This document shows positions 59,138-64,000 of a stretch of DNA of 64,000 nucleotides, piece by piece. The stretch covers positions 49,769,365 to 49,833,364 of the forward strand of contig OY294047.1 of NCBI GenBank assembly GCA_958510825.1, read 5' to 3'. The translations under genes and the position numbers were made by a program. Every line of letters starts with the position of its first letter. Position 1 is the stretch's first letter. Under the pieces are notes generated by a model. It was not told the origin of the DNA. It saw only the letters and a program-made list of their open reading frames with translations, and searched no databases. The stretch is from Brachypterus glaber. Lineage: Eukaryota; Arthropoda; Insecta; Coleoptera; Kateretidae.

Positions 59138-59202
59138 CAGAGTCGTATTGGTAGACTGTCAGTTTCGGGCTGCTGGCTCTATTCAGTACCAAATCAACTC
59201 TA
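59138..59202 (-). ncRNA. Type I hammerhead ribozyme, copy 3
   Basis: This copy keeps the tiny stem III that the others lost: after GAAA, CTGACAG forms two pairs (CU with AG) closed by a GAC loop, directly followed by the TC cleavage dinucleotide and TACCAA, which pairs with TTGGTA over six bases. However, the core reads CTGAATA, with the invariant G8 changed to U, and stem II is weakened (GAGCC/GCCC), so it is probably inactive. The outer helix has one G-U. Predicted cut: between 59154 and 59153. Confidence 0.72.
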
Positions 59203-61281
59203 TGTTTTAAAGTAATTCTAGTAAATAAGGTAAAGTAACTCTAGAAAATAAATAGGTAATAATTTTTGTTATTTATCTAATCTGAAGATTACATGTAAAA
59301 TTCAAAAAATGTTAATAATTAATTATTAATTTATTGCATATTTACGATAATAAAATACATAAAATATATTTCATACAATTCCTTTACTTCAATGCCAAAT
59401 TTTTAACATACTGCTCGATTAATTATAATTATTATTAAAATTAAATCCCACACTGAAAAAATGAACCAAGTCCATTTCAATTTCTAAAGGTCTAAATTTT
59501 AATAATTTTTTAAATATTTAACTATGATTAAAAGTTAAAAAATCCTATCCTCATTACTGACCTCCTTAGTTAAACCGTCCTAACTAATTTTTCGAATAAA
59601 TGGCTAAATTCCTTGACTTCAACGATTTAATTTCAATTTTCCTTTTCCATGACTTCCCTGGTTTTTCCTGACTGGTGGGAACCCTGAAGAATAGATAAAT
59701 ATGGCGTAGAACAACCGGTATATGCAGATAAATGTCGCAAATGACAAAAAAGTTAGTTATGTCCAAATTAAGGAGGGCAGATTAGGACTCATATCGTCCC
59801 TAATACTGCCATACCGCGTATCGTCATTTGACAGAAATCATGTTTATTCAATTAGAATGACGCATGACTAATTTACTAAGATATAAGGAAAATTCTCACA
59901 AAAATAATCCTTCACATAGTAGCTCATTTATTCCTAGATAGATTTCGATAAATAACCTTAGGGTCATAGGTTTTTAAATACTAAAACCTAAAAAACCTAA
60001 GATTGTAAACTTATATTGAAAATTAAACTTAAAATGACGATAAACTAAGTATTTTTAATTTTTGGATTTAAATCGTTTTTTCCGTACTGCACCTATCATG
60101 AATAAAAAATGCTTCCAGCCATTAGAGGAACTATCTTTCTGCATCATTAAAATAATTATATCAAATTTATTTATATTCATATTCATTAATAATAATAATG
60201 GCTAATAAATTAATATAAAAAATGATAGGCACTTAAATACCTATCTTTAATTACGACAGTGATTAAATTATTTTAAATGTTATAAAATGATTGGATCAAA
60301 ATGTCGAAGAGGTACAAAAAGTAAACAAAACGACAAAAAAGGTTAATTTTTCGAAAACAAAAAAAATATTGAACGTTTCTATTTAAAGTTATTTGCCTAT
60401 TTTGCCCCCTAGAACGTTGAATTATGAAACTTACATTTCAAATTTAAGATCATTAGCACAAAGCGTTTTGGAGAAAACAGTGCATAGTTGAAAACGGTTT
60501 CGAGAATTTTATGTCATATGAATGTAGTGAATGTTATAATTTGGCCAATAACACAATTAAGTTACCTTTAATTTACAAATATAAGATTTTTTTCAGTATT
60601 ACTTTTTTTAACTTTTTTTAAAATATTTAAATGGATATCTCCGGTACCGCTTATCCGATTTTAAAAATTAAAAATAAATTTAAATCAAAATAAAAATACC
60701 TTTCAAATAATGCATCACATGACTCATATTGCTATTTAAGATTTCAAAGTTGGGGTTTCTGGGGATTAGGGGGCGAGTTTTAGAACCTTACCGATTACAT
60801 AAATAAAAAGCTTACTGAAAATGTCTAATTGACCTACTTTTTAGATTTTTGATATCTCTTACAGTTTTCAAGATAATGCCTGTAGGAAAGTTAATGGGAC
60901 ACCCTGCATATCAACAGGGATAAACCCAGAAAAAGGGGGCCCTATGCCAATATGATATTAAAGGGTATGTAATCTTATTTTTTTTCATAATTTTACATAA
61001 AAATATACCCATCTCGGAGGGGGGAACGTCCCCACCACCCCACTTTGCATTTACCCTGTATAGTGCAGTGGATTTGGCCCCGTTTAACCCTTTATTCTCG
61101 TGCGTATTATTGCAGTAATTCATAGGTCTGTTTATTATAAACTTTGAAACAATGAGTTCCTTCCGATTCTATTTAACAAAAACTAAGAACGAAAGTAATT
61201 TGATTGGTTGTTTTTAGAACTTCATGAATTATTTATTTATTTTTTTTTATTTGCAAGTAAAAATTTATATTTTTGGCAATA
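59203..61281. other. Gene-free stretch
   Basis: AT-rich with no supported gene. The GGGACACCCTGCATATC at about 60897 looks like the end of a TA-type element whose other end I could not place. Confidence 0.4.
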
Positions 61282-61516
61282 GGGAACGTTCAAGTATTAC
61301 GTAATTTGTACCAAATTTCATACACTTCATACCCCGGTTCCCGCGGTATTAAAGGCCTTAGAGATTTTATATTTTAGCTACCCCCCCTACCCTAACACAC
61401 CACCTATGGGAGGGGCCAAAACATGAAATCTCTACATCCTTTAATAACGAGAGACACGGGGTATGAAGTGTATGAATTTTGGTAAAATTTGAGTAACGTA
61501 ATACTTGAACGTTCCC
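61282..61516. mobile_element. MITE with GGGAACGTTC ends, copy 3 (diverged core)
   Basis: Shares the first 23 bp (GGGAACGTTCAAGTATTACG) and its complement with the 27429 and 42771 copies. The core is different: long arms with TTCATACACTTCATACCCCG and a CCCCCCTACC centre. ATA flanks both ends. Confidence 0.75.
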
Positions 61517-61894
61517 ATACTTATAAATATTTTTTTTCTATAATTTACGTAATTATTCAACACACGATAGGTTGAATGAATATGTCAAGAGAAACTGAAA
61601 GTGCCACTATTTTTGTAGTTAATTATAGATAAAAAATCAGCTTGAATCAAAATACTAGCTGATTTTTTGAAAATATCTATATTTTTCACTTTTTACCAAT
61701 ACAAAAAAAGCAATTAAAATTTTTCGAATTTTTTTTACTAACGCAAGACTTTCCTTGGGGAAAGTACTAGCATATTTGAACTCTCAATAGACATTTTTTT
61801 ATATCTCTAAAATGAAACCCGGGAAATAATTATGTTTGGCAAGAATTTATTTTTCAAGAAAAACTAGATGAAACGTTGCCAGCACCCTGTCAAA

Positions 61895-62547
61895 ACATCG
61901 GCACTATTGGGAAAACTAATAACCTGCTATTAGCTTGTATAATATTTATATTAAACTTTAGCTTTTCTTGTACACTTAATATATAATTAAAAAAAATGCA
62001 TATAACATTTTTTATAGGGCTTAAACAGAGCTTTTATTTAAAATATAATTTTTTGAAATCGGGTTATAAATATGTGAGATATACTAAAAAAACCTTTCAC
62101 TGTTTTAAACGCCAATATCTCGAAAACAATGCGTTTTAGGAAAACGTTGTTTATAACATTTTTTGACCAATTTAAAATTATCTTTTATATAAGTGCTAAA
62201 TTAACCAAATAAAATAATAATTGCCTTAATTATAAACAAAAAACGCTAAAAAAAGGAGTTTTACCCTATTTTTACCCCCTTACCCCCAATCGTTTACCCC
62301 CAAAATCTAATCAGCTCTTTGGAATACGATAAGAAACAATATGCAAAAAACCTCAAGTCGATAACTCATGTAGAAATGGAGTTATAGAGTTTACACCCAG
62401 ACAGACAGACAGACAGACAGATTTTTTTTACTGATTTCGACTCAGAATGGTCTAAAACGTCCAAACGTAAAAAAAACGTCGTCAAAGATTTTGACTTTTC
62501 GGTGATTTCAATACATCGGCACTCTTAGTAGCACTAAGTGCCGATGT
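61895..62547. mobile_element. Element with ACATCGGCACT ends
   Basis: ACATCGGCACT at the left is matched by AGTGCCGATGT at the right, where a second ACATCGGCACT (62512) makes a terminal hairpin. The interior has a CAGACAGACAGACAGACAG tract (62400) and CGAAAACAATGCGTTTTAGG. No ORF. Confidence 0.55.
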
Positions 62548-62579
62548 AAACTAGTTTATCTTTTTAATTTTTTGTACCG

Positions 62580-62797
62580 TTCTTAGTTGCTGCTATTTAA
62601 CGCACCTGTGTGTTCGCTTCCTGCTGTTAGACCGTCTTTTGTTCGGCAAGAGAAAGGAGAAATACGTCCGAAATGGACATGAGTTATTGCGGGCCTGCTA
62701 ATTTGCATGTGAGCCGTACACTGCCGTGAATCACACAGCAGTGATCTTGGCTATCGATTCTCTCATTAAATCGAGAACTGAAGATAATGCTTTGTTT
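62580..62797 (+). other. GC-richer unassigned stretch
   Basis: Balanced base composition (GCACCTGTGTGTTCGCTTCC, GCAAGAGAAAGGAGAAATAC) stands out from its flanks. Open frames are short and match nothing I recognise. It could be an exon, a promoter or a transposon remnant. Confidence 0.25.
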
Positions 62798-62801
62798 TAT
62801 A

Positions 62802-63300
62802 CAGAGCGGTTCAAAAGTCGTCGTCCCCTCTTAACGTTTAACGAGTTGAGATACAAAGAAAAAGAGGATTCCTTGGACCAAGGACATGTGTCTTTCGATA
62901 TGTCAAAGCCATATTCTCTTGTATCAAGGCCAGCATTTCTTTGAACCAAAGTCAATGTCCTTGAATGTAGAGCTCGAATCTTTATTCAAAAACTTGTGCT
63001 CTTTATTTAAGAACATTGACTGGTTCAAATAAATGCTTGCCTTAAAACAAGAGAATATGGCTTTGAACATATCGAAAGACACGTGTCCTCGGTTTCAAGG
63101 AATTCTATTGATCTGTGTATTGACTTCAAGTTTAGAACGCGTAAATACTCAAACTATCTTTTTGAATAAATTTTATTTTTTTGACTTAAAAAATGTGGAC
63201 TGGGAGCTGAGGGATGATTTTTTTAAACAGAAAGTGAGGTAGTGTTTTATACATCGTTTTAAAGCTCAGAAAACTCTTTATTTGTCCATATATTTATTAT
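62802..63300 (+). mobile_element. Truncated copy of the 41374-type TA element with a nested insertion
   Basis: The TA-flanked end CAGAGCGGTTCAAAAGTCG and ACGAGTTGAGATA match the 41374 family, and after an interruption the match resumes (AGTTTAGAAC, CTCAAACTATCTTT, CATCGTTTTAAAGC). The far end was not found. Confidence 0.65.
62864..63107. mobile_element. Foldback nested in the TA element
   Basis: Arms of about 100 bp (AGGATTCCTTGGACCAAGGA, GTGTCTTTCGATATG, AAAGCCATATTCTCTTG) are repeated as complement on the right. The inner third has TTGACTGGTTCAAATAAATG. The short ORFs on both sides are images of these arms. Confidence 0.7.
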
Positions 63301-63456
63301 TTTTTTTAGAAGTTAACATTAAGACATTTAGCCCATGAGAGACCAAATTTGTATAATTGAATTATGAATTAAACTGAAATTAATACTAATTGAATGTATG
63401 TTGGTTCATGTATACAACTGTATACAACTGGTGAAGTTAAATGCGCGAAATAACCG

Positions 63457-63711
63457 TACGAACTAATAACTCTTCTTTCTAGAATTCGCATACCGTTAAA
63501 ATCAAGTATCGCCAACATCTCGGTTTGTTTGTAAACAAATATTAGGTATATTCAGGCCTGAACAATAACAATTACTAGTAACTGGTATTGTTGTCTCTGT
63601 TAGAACTAAGATGTGCGAGTAAGACAGACGAATGTTTATGTTGCCGACGTTTTTGTCAGTTTTAAAGAATGACATGCCTATTTTAGAGAGAAGAGTTATT
63701 AGTTCGTTGAT
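63457..63711. mobile_element. MITE with AACGAACTAATAACT ends, copy 2
   Basis: About 90% identical, in opposite orientation, to 43964-44227, with the same TCTTCTTTCTAGAAT arms and GGCCTGAACAATAACAATTA core. Confidence 0.75.
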
Positions 63712-64000
63712 CGGACACCATCAAACACACCGACCACACGACAAACACACACAGATAATAAAAATAAAATTAAAAATCTCGAAAAAAGTCTTTTAAACGA
63801 ATGTACAGATAAACAAACAGACGAATTATGAAAAAAACAGACCTAGATATGCTTAGAATTTAATAATAAAAAGTCCAAAAATTTTTAAGTATCTTATGGA
63901 TCCATGGAGAGATGTCTTAAAGTGATTAAAGGAAACTCGTCGACAAGAAAATTTTTAATATTTTATAAATATTTCACCCTGTTCCTTCTTTTTTTCCATT

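Larger units (their letters stand above)
58308..59202 (-). repeat. Tandem hammerhead-ribozyme repeat array (retrozyme-like)
   Basis: Two consecutive monomers are delimited by three copies of the same ribozyme, with cleavage-site spacing of 441 and 354 bp. Monomer landmarks (plus strand) are CAGTTTCGGGCTGCT, CGCCATCTATTGCTA, TTTGAATGGTAGCAAGTT and CCACTAACGTGTGG. The longer monomer has an extra 87 bp from an internal duplication of the TTTTAAACAAAATTATAAAA segment. Similarity between units begins about 40 bp outside the first ribozyme and stops at the stem of the last, so the insert is bounded by ribozymes. There is no ORF. Confidence 0.8.

Overview
This window looks like a chromosomal segment of an insect genome, most likely a beetle. 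It is very AT-rich and packed with transposon debris. It holds one pyrokinin-type (FXPRLamide) neuropeptide precursor and one RR-2 chitin-binding cuticle protein gene. The beetle assignment is an inference: the predicted peptides (HISSFTPRL-amide, SMPFIPRL-amide) resemble the FTPRL and PFxPRL peptides known from beetle pyrokinin precursors.

Left part (1-12.2 kb): two related TA-flanked miniature elements sit in direct orientation at 6166-6865 and 7129-7860, with a third relative at 171-910. Between them are the pyrokinin gene (4641-5114, +) and a possible small secreted-peptide gene 240 bp downstream (5358-5549, +). An element with 8-bp target duplications and tandemly subrepeated terminal inverted repeats (8242-9628) is interrupted by a LINE tail. 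A 5'-truncated, frameshifted non-LTR retrotransposon follows (9869-12177, -).

Middle part (12-50 kb): no host gene can be supported. The sequence is a mosaic of non-autonomous DNA elements (TA-, TTAA-, TWA- and 8-bp-TSD types), three copies of a tRNA-derived SINE (two of them nested in other elements), a 174-bp satellite (26331-26955), a second RT fragment (37650-38475), foldback hairpins, and long dispersed inverted-repeat pairs.

Right part (50-64 kb): a two-exon cuticle protein gene on the minus strand (50142-53196) has a 2.4-kb intron mostly filled by three miniature elements. The most notable feature is at 58308-59202: a short tandem array whose minus strand repeats a type I hammerhead self-cleaving ribozyme three times, starting and ending at ribozymes. 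This is the layout of metazoan retrozyme-like elements and hammerhead satellites. Each copy carries a different lesion, so the array reads as a decayed member of an active family.

The two host genes are unrelated in function: one is a neurosecretory hormone precursor and the other an extracellular structural protein. Nothing suggests an operon or pathway; the rest is repeat landscape.
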